From the NCBI RefSeq assembly GCF_013337285.1, contig NZ_SUPW01000003.1:434001-498000 (forward strand): DNA of 64,000 bases, read 5' to 3'. The notes beneath the pieces were generated by a model that did not search any database, was not told where the DNA came from, and was given only the letters and a program-made list of their open reading frames with translations. Below are positions 53,729 through 63,639 of the stretch, piece by piece (the first letter of the stretch is position 1; each line of letters starts with the position of its first letter). The stretch comes from Agrobacterium tumefaciens. Its GTDB lineage: Bacteria > Pseudomonadota > Alphaproteobacteria > Rhizobiales > Rhizobiaceae. Made by a program: the position numbers and the translations under genes.

Positions 53729-55351
53729 ATGATCCGCATCGAAAATATCAGCAAGTCGAACAGTCACCGTATTCTTTACATCGAGGCCTCCGCTGCGCTC
53801 AATCGTGGCGAGAAGATCGGCCTTGTCGGGCCGAACGGTTCTGGCAAGACCACGCTGTTTCGGATGATGACCGGCGAGGAGCAGCCCGATGAGGGACAGG
53901 TCGTCGTCGAAAAAGGTATGACGGTCGGTTATTTCGATCAGGATGTCGGTGAAATGTCCGGACGCTCCGCGGTCGCCGAAGTCATGGAAGGCGCAGGCCC
54001 GGTCAGTGAAGTGGCGGCGGAATTGCGGGAGCTGGAAGCCGCCATGTCCGATCCCGACCGGATGGACGAAATGGACGCCATCATCGAACGTTATGGTGAA
54101 GTGCAGGCGCGTTACGAAGAGCTGGACGGTTACGCGCTGGAGGGCCGCGCCCGTGAGGTTCTGGATGGCTTGAGCTTCAGCCAGGAAATGATGGACGGCG
54201 ATGTCTCCAAACTGTCCGGCGGCTGGAAGATGCGCGTGGCGCTCGCCCGCATCCTCCTGATGCGTCCGGACGTGATGCTGCTTGACGAACCGTCGAACCA
54301 TCTCGATCTCGAAAGCCTGATCTGGCTTGAGGATTTTCTGAAGAACTATGACGGCGCATTGTTGATGACTTCGCATGACCGCGAATTCATGAACCGCATC
54401 GTCACCAAGATCATCGAGATCGATGCCGGCAACCTCACCACCTATTCCGGTGACTACGGCTTTTATGAACAGCAGCGCGCGCAGAACGAAAAGCAGCAGC
54501 AGGCGCAGTTCGAGCGCCAGCAGGCCATGCTCGCCAAGGAAATCAAATTCATCGAGCGCTTCAAGGCGCGCGCCTCACATGCCTCGCAGGTGCAGAGCCG
54601 CGTCAAGAAACTTGAAAAGATCGACCGCGTCGAGCCGCCAAAACGGCGCCAGACAGTCGCTTTTGAATTCGCACCGGCCCCGAGGTCGGGCGAGGATGTC
54701 GTGGCGCTGAAGAAGGTTAACAAGGCTTATGGCAGCCGCACGATCTATGGCGAGCTGGACTTCATGGTGCGGCGCAAGGAGCGCTGGTGCATCATGGGCG
54801 TCAACGGCGCTGGAAAATCGACCTTGCTGAAGCTGGTGACCGGCACGACCGAGCCGGATTCCGGCAATGTAACACTCGGCGCCAGCGTCAAGCTCGGCTA
54901 TTTCGCCCAGCACGCCATGGATGTTCTGGAAGGCGACAGCACCATTCTTGAATGGCTTGAGGAACGTTTTCCGAAAGCCGGGCAGGCGCCGCTCCGCGCG
55001 CTTTCCGGTTGTTTCGGCTTCTCCGGCGACGACGTGGAGAAACGCTGCCGTGTTCTTTCCGGCGGTGAAAAAGCCCGTCTCGTGATGGCGGCCATGTTGT
55101 TCGATCCGCCGAATTTCCTGGTACTCGACGAACCAACGAACCATCTCGATCTCGACACCAAGGAAATGCTGATCAAAGCCCTGTCGGATTATGAAGGCAC
55201 GATGCTGTTCGTTTCCCACGACCGCCATTTCCTCGCCGCCCTTTCAAACCGGGTGCTTGAACTGACCCCGGATGGCATTCACCAATTTGGCGGCGGCTAC
55301 ACCGAATATGTCGAAAGCACCGGGCAGGAAGCACCGGGCCTTCGCAGCTGA
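53729..55351 (+). CDS. ABC-F family ATPase (translation factor type)
   Basis: 540 residues from ATG 53729, which aligns the first ABC domain (MIRIENISKS) correctly; an earlier start would add a non-homologous leader. Two ABC domains are present: Walker A GPNGSGKT with signature LSGGWKMRVALAR, and Walker A GVNGAGKS with signature LSGGEKARLVMAAML. DEPTNHLDLDTKEM and DEPSNHLDLESL are the Walker B regions. The linker ESR..ARASHASQVQSRVKKLEK between them is the P-site tRNA interaction helix. There is no membrane domain. Members act on the ribosome in translation quality or antibiotic protection. Confidence 0.92.
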   Translation: MIRIENISKSNSHRILYIEASAALNRGEKIGLVGPNGSGKTTLFRMMTGEEQPDEGQVVVEKGMTVGYFDQDVGEMSGRSAVAEVMEGAGPVSEVAAELRELEAAMSDPDRMDEMDAIIERYGEVQARYEELDGYALEGRAREVLDGLSFSQEMMDGDVSKLSGGWKMRVALARILLMRPDVMLLDEPSNHLDLESLIWLEDFLKNYDGALLMTSHDREFMNRIVTKIIEIDAGNLTTYSGDYGFYEQQRAQNEKQQQAQFERQQAMLAKEIKFIERFKARASHASQVQSRVKKLEKIDRVEPPKRRQTVAFEFAPAPRSGEDVVALKKVNKAYGSRTIYGELDFMVRRKERWCIMGVNGAGKSTLLKLVTGTTEPDSGNVTLGASVKLGYFAQHAMDVLEGDSTILEWLEERFPKAGQAPLRALSGCFGFSGDDVEKRCRVLSGGEKARLVMAAMLFDPPNFLVLDEPTNHLDLDTKEMLIKALSDYEGTMLFVSHDRHFLAALSNRVLELTPDGIHQFGGGYTEYVESTGQEAPGLRS

Positions 55352-55414
55352 GGCCATTTACCGGACGCCTGGTCTCCGCAACCGTAACTTTCGTACTTGA
55401 TACTGGAGAAGCAG

Positions 55415-56425
55415 ATGCGGATCGTCGTTTACAGCGCCAAGCCATATGACAGGCAGTTCCTTGATGCCGCGGTACGTCCCGGCATGCGGATACAATATTG
55501 CGAAGCGCGCCTGTCTCCTGAAACGGTGGCGTTGGCGGAGGGAGCCGATGCTATCTGCGCTTTCGTCAATGACGACCTGTCGCGGCCCGTGCTCGAAAGG
55601 CTGACGGAAATGGGCGTGCGACTCGTCGCCCTGCGCTGCGCCGGTTTCAACCAGGTCGATCTCGTGGCCGCCGAAAAGCTGGGCCTAACCATCGCCCGCG
55701 TTCCCGCCTATTCGCCCTATGCGGTTGCCGAACATACAATGGCGCTCATCCTGTCACTCAACCGCAAGATCCACCGCGCCTATAACCGCGTCCGCGAAGG
55801 CAACTTCGCCCTTGATGGCCTGCTTGGTTTCGATCTCCACGGCAAGACCATCGGCATTGTCGGCACGGGGAAGATCGGCGCGATTTTTGCGCGTATCGCA
55901 GCCGGCTTCGGCTGCCGTCTCATCGGCCACGACATTCGCCCGAATCCTGATTGCGAGGCGCTGGGCATGGCCTATGTCACGCGGGAGGAACTGTTCCGGA
56001 CATCGGACATTCTTACGCTGATGTGCCCGCTCACGCCGGAAACCAGGCACCTGATCCGCAAGGAGACGCTGCCCCTTCTCAAAAAAGGCGTGATGCTCAT
56101 CAACACCAGCCGCGGCGCGATCATCGACACGCAGGCCGCGATCACGGGTCTGAAAGACGGTAGGATCGGTTCTCTCGGCATCGATGTTTATGAGGAGGAG
56201 GCCGATCTCTTTTTCGAAGATCTTTCCAATGACGTGCTGCGCGACGACGTCTTTGCGCGGTTGCTGACCTTCCCCAATGTTCTGGTGACCGGCCATCAGG
56301 GGTTTTTCACGCAGGAAGCCCTCAAAAACATTGCGGACACCACGATCGGCAATATCGAAAGCTTCATCAGAACCGGCAAGGCGCTGCATGCGGTTTCCAC
56401 GGAGCAGCTTGCAGGCCCCGTTTAG
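55415..56425 (+). CDS. D-2-hydroxyacid dehydrogenase, D-lactate dehydrogenase-like
   Basis: 336 residues from ATG 55415 (GGAG upstream). The catalytic residues are present: Arg in [13 protein letters not shown] or [10 protein letters not shown], Glu near [11 protein letters not shown] and His in TGHQGFFT. The NAD site is [27 protein letters not shown] and [13 protein letters not shown] are typical of LdhA-type D-lactate dehydrogenases. It interconverts pyruvate and D-lactate in the cytoplasm. It is followed by an L-lactate-type FMN enzyme. Confidence 0.9.
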   Translation: MRIVVYSAKPYDRQFLDAAVRPGMRIQYCEARLSPETVALAEGADAICAFVNDDLSRPVLERLTEMGVRLVALRCAGFNQVDLVAAEKLGLTIARVPAYSPYAVAEHTMALILSLNRKIHRAYNRVREGNFALDGLLGFDLHGKTIGIVGTGKIGAIFARIAAGFGCRLIGHDIRPNPDCEALGMAYVTREELFRTSDILTLMCPLTPETRHLIRKETLPLLKKGVMLINTSRGAIIDTQAAITGLKDGRIGSLGIDVYEEEADLFFEDLSNDVLRDDVFARLLTFPNVLVTGHQGFFTQEALKNIADTTIGNIESFIRTGKALHAVSTEQLAGPV

Positions 56426-56561
56426 CGCTGCTGCCCCGACCCTGAAGATTATGCTTCGAGCCTGCGGAAATTGTCGGCAGGTCGATTGCCCGCCCCAAAT
56501 CCCCAGTATAGGTTTCAAGCAATCTTTTCAGAGCTTTCAAACCGGACCGGTCGAGCGACAG

Positions 56562-57710
56562 ATGCAACTCAAAGACTGCTATAATTTCCACGATTTTCGC
56601 CGCATGGCCAAACAGCGTCTTCCCGGGCCGATCTTCAACTACATAGATGGCGCGGCCGACGATGAAGTGACGTATCGGCGAAATACAGCCGCCTTTGAAA
56701 ACTGCGACCTTGTTCCGGATGTGCTGCGCGGCGTGTCCGACGTGGACATGTCGGTGACCGTCATGGGGCAAAAGCTCTCCATGCCGGTCTATTGTTCCCC
56801 AACGGCGCTGCAGCGCCTCTTCCACCATCAAGGAGAGCGGGCGGTCGCGGCAGCGGCGGGAAAATTCGGCACGATGTTCGGCGTCTCCTCGCTCGGCACC
56901 ACCAGCCTTGAAGAAGCGCGCCGGATCAGCGGTGGGCCGCAGGTCTATCAATTTTATTTCCACAAGGATCGTGGTCTCAACCGCGAGATGATGGCACGCG
57001 CCAAAAGTGCCGGCGTCGAGACGATGATGCTGACCGTGGACAGCATTACCGGCGGCAACCGCGAGCGCGACAAGCGCACCGGTTTTGCCATCCCCTTCAA
57101 GCTCAATCTCTCCGGCATCGCGCAATTCGCCATCAAGCCGGCCTGGGGCATCAATTACCTGACGCATGAGCGCTTCAGCCTGCCGCAGCTTGACGGCCAC
57201 ATCAAAATGGATGGCGGGGCTCTGTCCATCAGCCGCTATTTCACCGAGATGCTGGACCCTTCCATGAACTGGGATGACGTGGCGCAGATGGTGCGAGAAT
57301 GGGATGGTCCTTTCTGCCTCAAAGGCGTCATGTCGGTTGACGACGCCCGGCGCGCCGTCGAGATCGGCTGCAGCGGCATCGTGCTCTCCAACCACGGCGG
57401 TCGCCAGCTCGATGGTTCCCGCAGCGCCTTCGACCAGCTGGCAGAGATCGTCGATGCGGTCGGCGACCGGATCGACGTGATGATGGATGGCGGCGTACAG
57501 CGCGGCACCCACGTTCTGAAAGCCCTGTCTCTGGGCGCAAAGGCTGTGGGGCTCGGTCGCTATTATCTTTTCCCGCTCGCGGCCGCCGGCCAGCCCGGGG
57601 TGGAAAGGGCGCTGGAAATGATGCGTATCGAAATCGAACGCGGCATGAAGCTGATGGGCTGCACCACTGTCGAGCAACTGACGCGACGAAACCTGCGGTT
57701 TCATGGCTAG
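56562..57710 (+). CDS. lldD: FMN-dependent alpha-hydroxy acid dehydrogenase (L-lactate dehydrogenase type)
   Basis: 382 residues from ATG 56562; upstream in-frame starts lie within the previous gene. The N-terminus DFRRMAKQRLPGPIFNYIDGAADDE is the family start. The FMN and catalytic region is KGVMSVDDARRAVEIG, then SNHGGRQLDGSRSA with catalytic His and Arg, and DGGVQRGTHVLKALSLGAKAV. It oxidises L-lactate or another L-2-hydroxyacid and passes electrons to the membrane. It sits 136 bp after the D-LDH gene. Confidence 0.85.
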   Translation: MQLKDCYNFHDFRRMAKQRLPGPIFNYIDGAADDEVTYRRNTAAFENCDLVPDVLRGVSDVDMSVTVMGQKLSMPVYCSPTALQRLFHHQGERAVAAAAGKFGTMFGVSSLGTTSLEEARRISGGPQVYQFYFHKDRGLNREMMARAKSAGVETMMLTVDSITGGNRERDKRTGFAIPFKLNLSGIAQFAIKPAWGINYLTHERFSLPQLDGHIKMDGGALSISRYFTEMLDPSMNWDDVAQMVREWDGPFCLKGVMSVDDARRAVEIGCSGIVLSNHGGRQLDGSRSAFDQLAEIVDAVGDRIDVMMDGGVQRGTHVLKALSLGAKAVGLGRYYLFPLAAAGQPGVERALEMMRIEIERGMKLMGCTTVEQLTRRNLRFHG

Positions 57711-57737
57711 CGCCGTATTGCGCATTTCCAGGCAAGG

Positions 57738-58076
57738 TTACAGCTTTCCGCTGTAATCACAGGCCATTTCCACGGCGTTTCGCCGATATTCCAGGAGCGC
57801 TGTGCCGATGTTCCAGATAAGCGCCAGGGATACCAGCACGCAAATGCTGCCGGAAATCAACGAGCGCTTGGCACCCGAGAGAAACAGCCAGCCGATGAAG
57901 GCATAGGCTGCAAGCGCTGGTACGGCAGGGATCAGAACCGATATAGGCCCGTCACAATCGGCCGCCTCGATGCCGATGGCGCGATACTCATTCGGCGTTG
58001 TCACAACACCGAGGACGGCGACGGGCAACATCGCAACGAGAATGGCATAACGGAAGAAGCGAGGCGTATCGGGCAT
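57738..58076 (-). CDS. Membrane protein of unknown function, 112 aa
   Basis: Three hydrophobic segments (ILVAMLPVAVLGVVTT, ISVLIPAVPALAAYAFIGWLFLSG and LISGSICVLVSLALIWNIG) with short polar loops containing two cysteines near ADCDG and ACDYSG. Not recognised as a family. It converges with the lldD-like gene 27 bp away. Confidence 0.65.
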   Translation of the reverse strand: MPDTPRFFRYAILVAMLPVAVLGVVTTPNEYRAIGIEAADCDGPISVLIPAVPALAAYAFIGWLFLSGAKRSLISGSICVLVSLALIWNIGTALLEYRRNAVEMACDYSGKL

Positions 58077-58270
58077 ATCCGCTCCATAGCCGGATAATTA
58101 AATGTCGCGACTTGTCCGTAAACTTCCGTACGGACTACTTTGAGGGTGGTCTTTTTTGAAAGCCGCCGTTCAGCCACGCCTGTCAGCGTTCCTGAACAGG
58201 AGCTTGCCCGATTTCGCAGAGAAATCCAGTATTTTACGGAATCCAAACTTGGCAGACCGTGCAGAATGTG

Positions 58271-58297
58271 ATTATGGTTGCATGATGCAACCATAAT
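58271..58297. promoter_or_regulatory. Perfect 27 bp palindrome before the MarR-GNAT gene, candidate operator
   Basis: Thirteen-base arms ATTATGGTTGCAT (58271-58283) and ATGCAACCATAAT (58285-58297) flank one G. The palindrome ends 9 bp before the ATG at 58307. Binding here would block initiation, giving autorepression. Confidence 0.7.
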
Positions 58298-58306
58298 GGA
58301 TTTGGC

Positions 58307-59248
58307 ATGCCCGAACAGTCCCTTCCCATAAATGACATCCGCTCCACCTCGCGCCGGCTTGTCCGTGAACTCGGTTTCATGGGCGGGGATTTTGCCGGCA
58401 CCGATCTGCCGCCATCTGCCGTGCATGCCCTGATCGAGATCGAAACATGCCCAGGCATCACGGCGCGCGATCTGGGAAAGCTTCTGCGGCTTGAAAAATC
58501 CAGCGTCAGCCGCATGCTTCGCAAACTCATTCTGTCCGGTGATCTTATGGAGGAAGGGGACGGTGAAGATAACCGCATCAAGCGGCTCTATCTGGCCGGG
58601 CGAGGGCAGGATCGGGTCGGTGCCATTCACGCCTTCGCAAACCGGCAGGTATCGAGCGCCCTGTCACGGCTTGCCCCGGCGGATGGCCACACCATTCTGG
58701 AAGGGCTCCATCTTTACGCCGACGCGCTGGGAGGCCGGATCGATGCCGCAGCTCCCGCCATAGATATCGTCTCAGGATACAGGCCGGGTATCATCGCCCG
58801 CATAACGCAGATGCATGCTCTCTATTACGCCCGAACATCCGGCTTCGGCCAGCGTTTCGAATCCGTTGTCGCCGAAGGTCTCGCCTCCTTTTGCAACCGG
58901 CTCGAAAGACCGCAAAACGCAATATGGGCCGCAACGCGCGGACAGGAGATTATCGGCTCCGTCGCAATCGACGGCGAAGACTTGGGATCGGACATCGCGC
59001 ATCTACGCTGGTTCATCGTGGATGACAGCGTGCGCGGTGGCGGTGTAGGGCGCAGGCTGCTTGCAGCCGCTCTGGCCTTCGCCGACAAAAAGGCTTTCGC
59101 AGAAACCCATCTATGGACATTCAACGGTCTTTTGGCCGCACGGCACCTTTACGAGACCCATGGTTTCGCCTGTGTCGAGGAACGTCCCGGCAGCCAATGG
59201 GGAAGCGAGGTTCTGGAACAGCGCTTTGTCCGTCCCCGGCCAGAATGA
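58307..59248 (+). CDS. MarR-family regulator fused to GNAT acetyltransferase
   Basis: 313 residues. Residues ~1-145 form a MarR winged helix (ALIEIETCPGITARDLGKLLRLEKSSVSRMLRKL). The C-terminal ~150 residues are a GNAT domain: QEIIGSVAIDGED, then LRWFIVDDSVRGGGVGRRLLAAAL with the acetyl-CoA loop and a GFACVEERPG end. MarR-GNAT fusions couple a repressor to an acetylase of unknown substrate. The palindrome directly upstream is a probable self-operator. Confidence 0.9.
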   Translation: MPEQSLPINDIRSTSRRLVRELGFMGGDFAGTDLPPSAVHALIEIETCPGITARDLGKLLRLEKSSVSRMLRKLILSGDLMEEGDGEDNRIKRLYLAGRGQDRVGAIHAFANRQVSSALSRLAPADGHTILEGLHLYADALGGRIDAAAPAIDIVSGYRPGIIARITQMHALYYARTSGFGQRFESVVAEGLASFCNRLERPQNAIWAATRGQEIIGSVAIDGEDLGSDIAHLRWFIVDDSVRGGGVGRRLLAAALAFADKKAFAETHLWTFNGLLAARHLYETHGFACVEERPGSQWGSEVLEQRFVRPRPE

Positions 59249-59318
59249 TCTCTAATCTCTGTGCATGAACCGCCGCATCGAAAGTCGCCGTGCGGCCGTC
59301 TCCGGATCATAACCAGAC

Positions 59319-60353
59319 CTATAAGAAGGCGAGCTGAACCTTCATCGATCTGCTTCTGTCACCGGCGGTTTCAAATGCTGCAACCGCCTCTTCCAATGGA
59401 AAGGTGCCTGTTAACAGCGGCTTCAGGTCTACGCGGCGCTGGTTAATGAAATCGACGGCAAGTCCGAATTCCTCGTGGAAACGGAAGGTGCCTTTCATCT
59501 CGATTTCCTTGGCGACCACCATATTCTGCGGAATGGACACATCCCCGCCGAGACCGAGCTGAACGACGGTGGAACGCGGCTTCAGCGCCTCCAGACCCGA
59601 CCGGACGGCCCTTTCGTTTCCGGAGGCCTCGAATTGCACGTCGAAATAGCCCTTGTTTGCCGAATAGGCGGAGAGCGCATCCGGATCGCTGGCGACATTG
59701 ATGACCCGGTCGGCGCCGATGGCGAGCGCCTTTTGCAAAACCGCATCCATGACATCGGTCGCAACGATTTCCCGTGCGCCATGGGCGCGGGCGGCGATGA
59801 TGGCAAGCGCACCGATCGGCCCGCAGCCGGTGACCAGAACGCGCTTGTCGGTCAATGCGCCGGCGCGGTTGACGCCATGCAGCGTCACTGCAAAGGGTTC
59901 GGCCATCGCCGCTTCATGGATAGAGATGCCGTCCCGCACCTTGTGGCACTGATACGCCTCGGCAACGAGACGCTGCCGGAATGCGCCTTGAATATGCGGC
60001 ATGGGCATCGCGGAGCCATAAAAGCGCATGTTCAGGCATTGGTTCTGCTGGCCCTTCAGGCAAAATTCGCAATGGTTGCAGGGCCGGCTCGGCGATACCG
60101 CGACGCGGTCGCCAACGACGAGACCGGAGACACCCTCCCCCAGAGCCTTGATGGTGCCCGCCACCTCATGGCCGAGGATCATCGGCTCACGCACGCGCAC
60201 GGTGCCGAAGCCGCCGTGATTGTAATAATGCAGGTCGGAGCCGCAGATGCCACCCGCCTCGATGGCGACCTCAATCTGTCCGGGGCCGGGCTGCTCCGCC
60301 TCACGTTCTTCGATCCGCAGATCCTTGGCCGCGTGGATGACAACCGCTTTCAT
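59319..60353 (-). CDS. Zinc-dependent alcohol dehydrogenase, L-idonate 5-dehydrogenase-like
   Basis: 344 residues from the ATG at 60353 (GGGAGGAG upstream). MDR family: catalytic zinc Cys in GGICGSDLHYYNHGG, structural zinc CNHCEFCLKGQQNQC, and NAD loop VTGCGPIGALAIIAA. HYYNHGGFG resembles L-idonate 5-dehydrogenase. It would oxidise a polyol or aldonate at C5. It is followed by an RraA-family gene on the same strand, 66 bp upstream in transcription. Confidence 0.88.
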   Translation of the reverse strand: MKAVVIHAAKDLRIEEREAEQPGPGQIEVAIEAGGICGSDLHYYNHGGFGTVRVREPMILGHEVAGTIKALGEGVSGLVVGDRVAVSPSRPCNHCEFCLKGQQNQCLNMRFYGSAMPMPHIQGAFRQRLVAEAYQCHKVRDGISIHEAAMAEPFAVTLHGVNRAGALTDKRVLVTGCGPIGALAIIAARAHGAREIVATDVMDAVLQKALAIGADRVINVASDPDALSAYSANKGYFDVQFEASGNERAVRSGLEALKPRSTVVQLGLGGDVSIPQNMVVAKEIEMKGTFRFHEEFGLAVDFINQRRVDLKPLLTGTFPLEEAVAAFETAGDRSRSMKVQLAFL

Positions 60354-60418
60354 ATTCGCTCCTCCCATGGGGGTTCGGCATGGCGGCTACTGCCGCCAGG
60401 CCATTTCCCTGATTTGTC

Positions 60419-61093
60419 TCAGATATCGACCACGAGGCCCTTGGCTTTCAGCACAGCCTCTAGCTTGCTGACCTCGACCACCGACTTGCCCTGCTTGTAA
60501 GCTTCGATGTAACCGGCCTCGGCATCTTCACGCGCCTGCGAAAGCTTGGCCGCTTCCTGCGCTTCTTCGCGTCGGACGACAACCAGCCCATCGGCATCAC
60601 CGACGATGATATCGCCCGGATTGATGATTTCGCCGCCGACAATCACCTGATCGTTGACCGCGGCAATGGTCTCCTTGACCGTGCCCTTGATGCAGACGCT
60701 GAGCGAAAAGACGGGAAAGCCGAGGTCCCGCAGCTGCAGCGTGTCGCGCACACCGGTATCCGTCACCAGACCGCCGATACCTTTTGCGAGGCAGGCATTG
60801 GCGAGAACGTCGCCGAACGAACCAGCCTCTTCATATTCGCCGGCGGAAACGACGATGATGTCGCCCGGCTTGGCATAGTTGATGGCGAGCTGCAGCATGA
60901 TGTTGTCGCGCGGCGCGCATTTGACCGTAAAGGCCGGGCCGCACAGCTTCATGCGATAATCGACGGGCTTGAGCCGCGAGGACAATGCACCGCGACGCCC
61001 CTGCGCCTCATGGATTGTCGCAGGAGAGAATTTGGCAAGGGCTTCAACATCCGCCTTGGCCGGACGCTGCGCGATATCTTTAATGTGGATCAT
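60419..61093 (-). CDS. RraA-family protein (4-hydroxy-4-methyl-2-oxoglutarate aldolase type)
   Basis: 224 residues. KGIGGLVTDTGVRDTLQL carries the conserved D-x-x-x-R-D region of RraA/HMG aldolase-like enzymes; VNDQVIVGGEIINPGDIIVGDADG is the typical C-terminal core. Such enzymes cleave 4-hydroxy-2-oxo acids or decarboxylate oxaloacetate with a divalent metal; some members only inhibit RNase E. It lies between a dehydrogenase gene and an amino-acid-type ABC operon on the same strand. That favours a catabolic role over RNase E control. Confidence 0.82.
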   Translation of the reverse strand: MIHIKDIAQRPAKADVEALAKFSPATIHEAQGRRGALSSRLKPVDYRMKLCGPAFTVKCAPRDNIMLQLAINYAKPGDIIVVSAGEYEEAGSFGDVLANACLAKGIGGLVTDTGVRDTLQLRDLGFPVFSLSVCIKGTVKETIAAVNDQVIVGGEIINPGDIIVGDADGLVVVRREEAQEAAKLSQAREDAEAGYIEAYKQGKSVVEVSKLEAVLKAKGLVVDI

Positions 61094-61115
61094 GAAAACC
61101 TCCCACGTTGAAACC

Positions 61116-61138
61116 GTCGGCGAGAACGTCTCGCCGAC
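61116..61138 (-). terminator. Intercistronic hairpin after the amino-acid-type binding protein
   Basis: Perfect 10 bp arms GTCGGCGAGA (61116-61125) and TCTCGCCGAC (61129-61138) with a three-base loop, in the gap between the binding-protein gene and the RraA-type gene. It could attenuate downstream expression. Confidence 0.55.
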
Positions 61139-61187
61139 CGATGATGGTGTTGAATGGATGGAATGATGACTGAAGCTGAGCCGAAGC

Positions 61188-62024
61188 TCAGGGGATCGGA
61201 TCGAACTTCAGTTCGGAAAGAGGCACGACCTTGTCGGTGCGCGTCATCTTGTATTCGGTGTTCGGGCCAAGCCACTTGTCCCAGATGCGGTTGATCTCGC
61301 CATCCGCATCGAGCTTACGGAGAATTTCGTTGATCTTCGCGGTCAGCGCCGGATTGTCCTTGGCCATACCGATGCCGATGGGCTGGAAGAGCATCGGCTC
61401 CTCGATCATCCGCATTGGCTTACCCTTGGTCTTGGATTCGTTGACGAACTTGGTCATCGTCATGGTGTTGCCGACAATGCCGCGCGCCTTGCCCTGCTGA
61501 ACGGCAAGATAGGCGGACGCCGTATCCTGGAACGTCAGCGGCTCGGACTTGTTGAGCTTGACGGAGAGTTCTGACGTCGAGCCCTTGCTGGACGCGATGC
61601 GCTGGCCGACGAAATCAGACTTCTTGGTGCCGGCATCATCGACCGGAACGATCAGCATTTCCTTAGCCAGGTAATATGGGTCGCTGAACTGAATCTGTTC
61701 GGCGCGGCTCTGGGTATAAGCGAGGTTGGCGACCGAGAGATCGACACGGCCGAGCTTGACTTCGGGAACGCGCGCTTCAACTGAAACAGGCTTGACCTCG
61801 GCCTTGACACCGAGTTCCTTGGCGATGGCGCCGCACAGATCGACGTCAAAGCCGGCCATTTCGCGTGTCTTTGGGTCCGGTGAGGCGAAAGGCGGCACGT
61901 CTGCGAATGTTGCGCAACGCAGCGTCTTGTTCGCAATGATCGTGTCGAGCTGATCGGCCTTGGCCGGAATGACTGCGGCCGAGGTGGCAAGCGCCGCGGT
62001 AAGCGTAATTGTCTTCCAGTTCAT
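61188..62024 (-). CDS. Amino-acid-type ABC transporter substrate-binding protein
   Basis: 278 residues. Sec signal peptide (NWKTITLTAALATSAAVIPAKA). SBP_bac_3 family: TIIANKTLRCATFADVPPF, MAGFDVDLCGAIAKELG, and KLGRVDLSVANLAYTQSRAEQ. It binds a polar amino acid or similar carboxylate in the periplasm. It is encoded downstream of the ATPase and permease genes of the same operon. Confidence 0.92.
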   Translation of the reverse strand: MNWKTITLTAALATSAAVIPAKADQLDTIIANKTLRCATFADVPPFASPDPKTREMAGFDVDLCGAIAKELGVKAEVKPVSVEARVPEVKLGRVDLSVANLAYTQSRAEQIQFSDPYYLAKEMLIVPVDDAGTKKSDFVGQRIASSKGSTSELSVKLNKSEPLTFQDTASAYLAVQQGKARGIVGNTMTMTKFVNESKTKGKPMRMIEEPMLFQPIGIGMAKDNPALTAKINEILRKLDADGEINRIWDKWLGPNTEYKMTRTDKVVPLSELKFDPIP

Positions 62025-62116
62025 TTCAGTTCTCCCTGTTATTATAGAGGTTGGGTTGGTAATTCAGTCCGGAGCGGATTTTTTGCGAAACCGCTCATAT
62101 TTGTCGCCATCTCGCC

Positions 62117-62884
62117 CTAGTGCCTGAGATCAGCGAGAAAACGCTGGGCACGGGGGTGTTGCGGATTTTTGAAAAACTCGTCCGGCTTGGCCGTTTCGAT
62201 GATGCGCCCGGCATCGATGAACCAGATGCGGTCAGCCACTTCACGGGCAAAGCCCATTTCATGGGTGACACACAGCATAGTCATGCCTTCGGCGGCGAGG
62301 CTCTTCATGACGGCGAGCACCTCACCTACCATTTCCGGGTCGAGAGCGGAGGTCGGTTCGTCGAACAACATGACCGGCGGCTCCATGGCGAGCGCCCGCG
62401 CAATGGCGACGCGCTGCTGCTGGCCGCCAGAGAGCTGGGCCGGGTAAGAGCTGGCCTTGTCGGCCAGGCCGACACGATCAAGAAGCTTCAGCGCCTTTTC
62501 ATGGGCGACAGCAGGAGCAACGCCCTTCACCCGGATAGGCGACATCGAGACATTCTCCACCACCGAAAGATGCGGGAAGAGGTTGAAGCTCTGGAAGACG
62601 AAACCCACCCGGCTGCGCAGCGCATTCAACTCCTTTGCGCGCATTTGTGCGTGGATGTTCCTGCCATCCAGCGTGATCGAGCCGCTGCTGATCTCCTCCA
62701 GACGGTTGATCGTGCGGATGAGGGTGGACTTTCCGGAGCCCGATGGCCCGCAGATGACCACGACCTCGCCACGGGTGACGTTTTCGTTGACATCCTTGAG
62801 CACCTGATAATCGCCGTAGCTTTTGCAGACCTGCGAAAGCGTGATGGTGTAGGCGTCCTGAGAGGCGGAAACTGGCGCGGTCAT
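62117..62884 (-). CDS. Amino-acid-type ABC transporter ATPase (GlnQ-like)
   Basis: 255 residues. Walker A GPSGSGKS, signature [15 protein letters not shown], Walker [20 protein letters not shown] and switch [18 protein letters not shown] family. It overlaps the upstream permease gene by 4 bp. Confidence 0.95.
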   Translation of the reverse strand: MTAPVSASQDAYTITLSQVCKSYGDYQVLKDVNENVTRGEVVVICGPSGSGKSTLIRTINRLEEISSGSITLDGRNIHAQMRAKELNALRSRVGFVFQSFNLFPHLSVVENVSMSPIRVKGVAPAVAHEKALKLLDRVGLADKASSYPAQLSGGQQQRVAIARALAMEPPVMLFDEPTSALDPEMVGEVLAVMKSLAAEGMTMLCVTHEMGFAREVADRIWFIDAGRIIETAKPDEFFKNPQHPRAQRFLADLRH

Positions 62885-63639
62885 AGCTGCTCCGTAACGA
62901 TATTGGCGGGGGCCGGTGCGTCTGCCGCAAGCTTGCCGCGCGGGCCGGCCCGCCGGCGGGCTATACGCCGCTCGAGAAGATTGGCGACATGGGTGAGCGA
63001 CCAGCAGATGATGTAATAAACCAGCGCCAGAATGAGGAAGACCTGGAAAGGCTGGGTCAGGAGCTGGTTATTCACCTGGTTTGCCGCAAAGGTCAGATCC
63101 GGCACATTGATGACGTAGCCGAGGGTCGTATCCTTGATGGTGGACACGAATGTAGAAATGAGGCTCGGGATCATGTTGTAGAGCGCCTGCGGCAGGATGA
63201 TGTAACGCATCGCGCTGAAATATCCGTGCCCCAGCGCCCGCGCCGCATCCATCTGCCCGGCCCCAAGCGATACGATGCCGGCGCGTACGACCTCGCTCAT
63301 GAAAGCGCCCTGATAGATGACCAGCGTTGCCAGCATGGTGACGAAGCTCGGCACATCCGCCCCGGTCCATAGCGGAACGAGAAAATAGCTCCAGAGGATG
63401 AGCATCAGCAGCGGCACGCCACGGGTGAAATACACCACGGCGGTGACCGGCCAGCGCAGCAGCCGCCATTTCGACAGCCGTGCCAGCGCCATCAGGATGC
63501 TGACGGGAAAGGCGAACGCGATGCTGAGCGCCGACAGGATAAGCGTGTTGGCAAGGCCGCCCAGCGGCCCGTTGGGATATTGGCCAATCAGGAGAAGCAA
63601 CCAATAATCCTGCACGATTGCGATCATGTCGTGGATCAT
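62881..63639 (-). CDS. Amino-acid-type ABC transporter permease, second
   Basis: 252 residues with about five membrane segments. HisM/GlnP-type coupling segment [19 protein letters not shown] with [19 protein letters not shown] continuation (read as [13 protein letters not shown]). It overlaps the ATPase gene and the first permease gene by 4 bp each, so the genes are tightly coupled. Confidence 0.94.
   Translation of the reverse strand: MIHDMIAIVQDYWLLLLIGQYPNGPLGGLANTLILSALSIAFAFPVSILMALARLSKWRLLRWPVTAVVYFTRGVPLLMLILWSYFLVPLWTGADVPSFVTMLATLVIYQGAFMSEVVRAGIVSLGAGQMDAARALGHGYFSAMRYIILPQALYNMIPSLISTFVSTIKDTTLGYVINVPDLTFAANQVNNQLLTQPFQVFLILALVYYIICWSLTHVANLLERRIARRRAGPRGKLAADAPAPANIVTEQL

Noticed and set aside
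56367..57725. 452-codon minus-strand open frame
   Set aside because: Shadow of the FMN-dependent hydroxyacid dehydrogenase gene.
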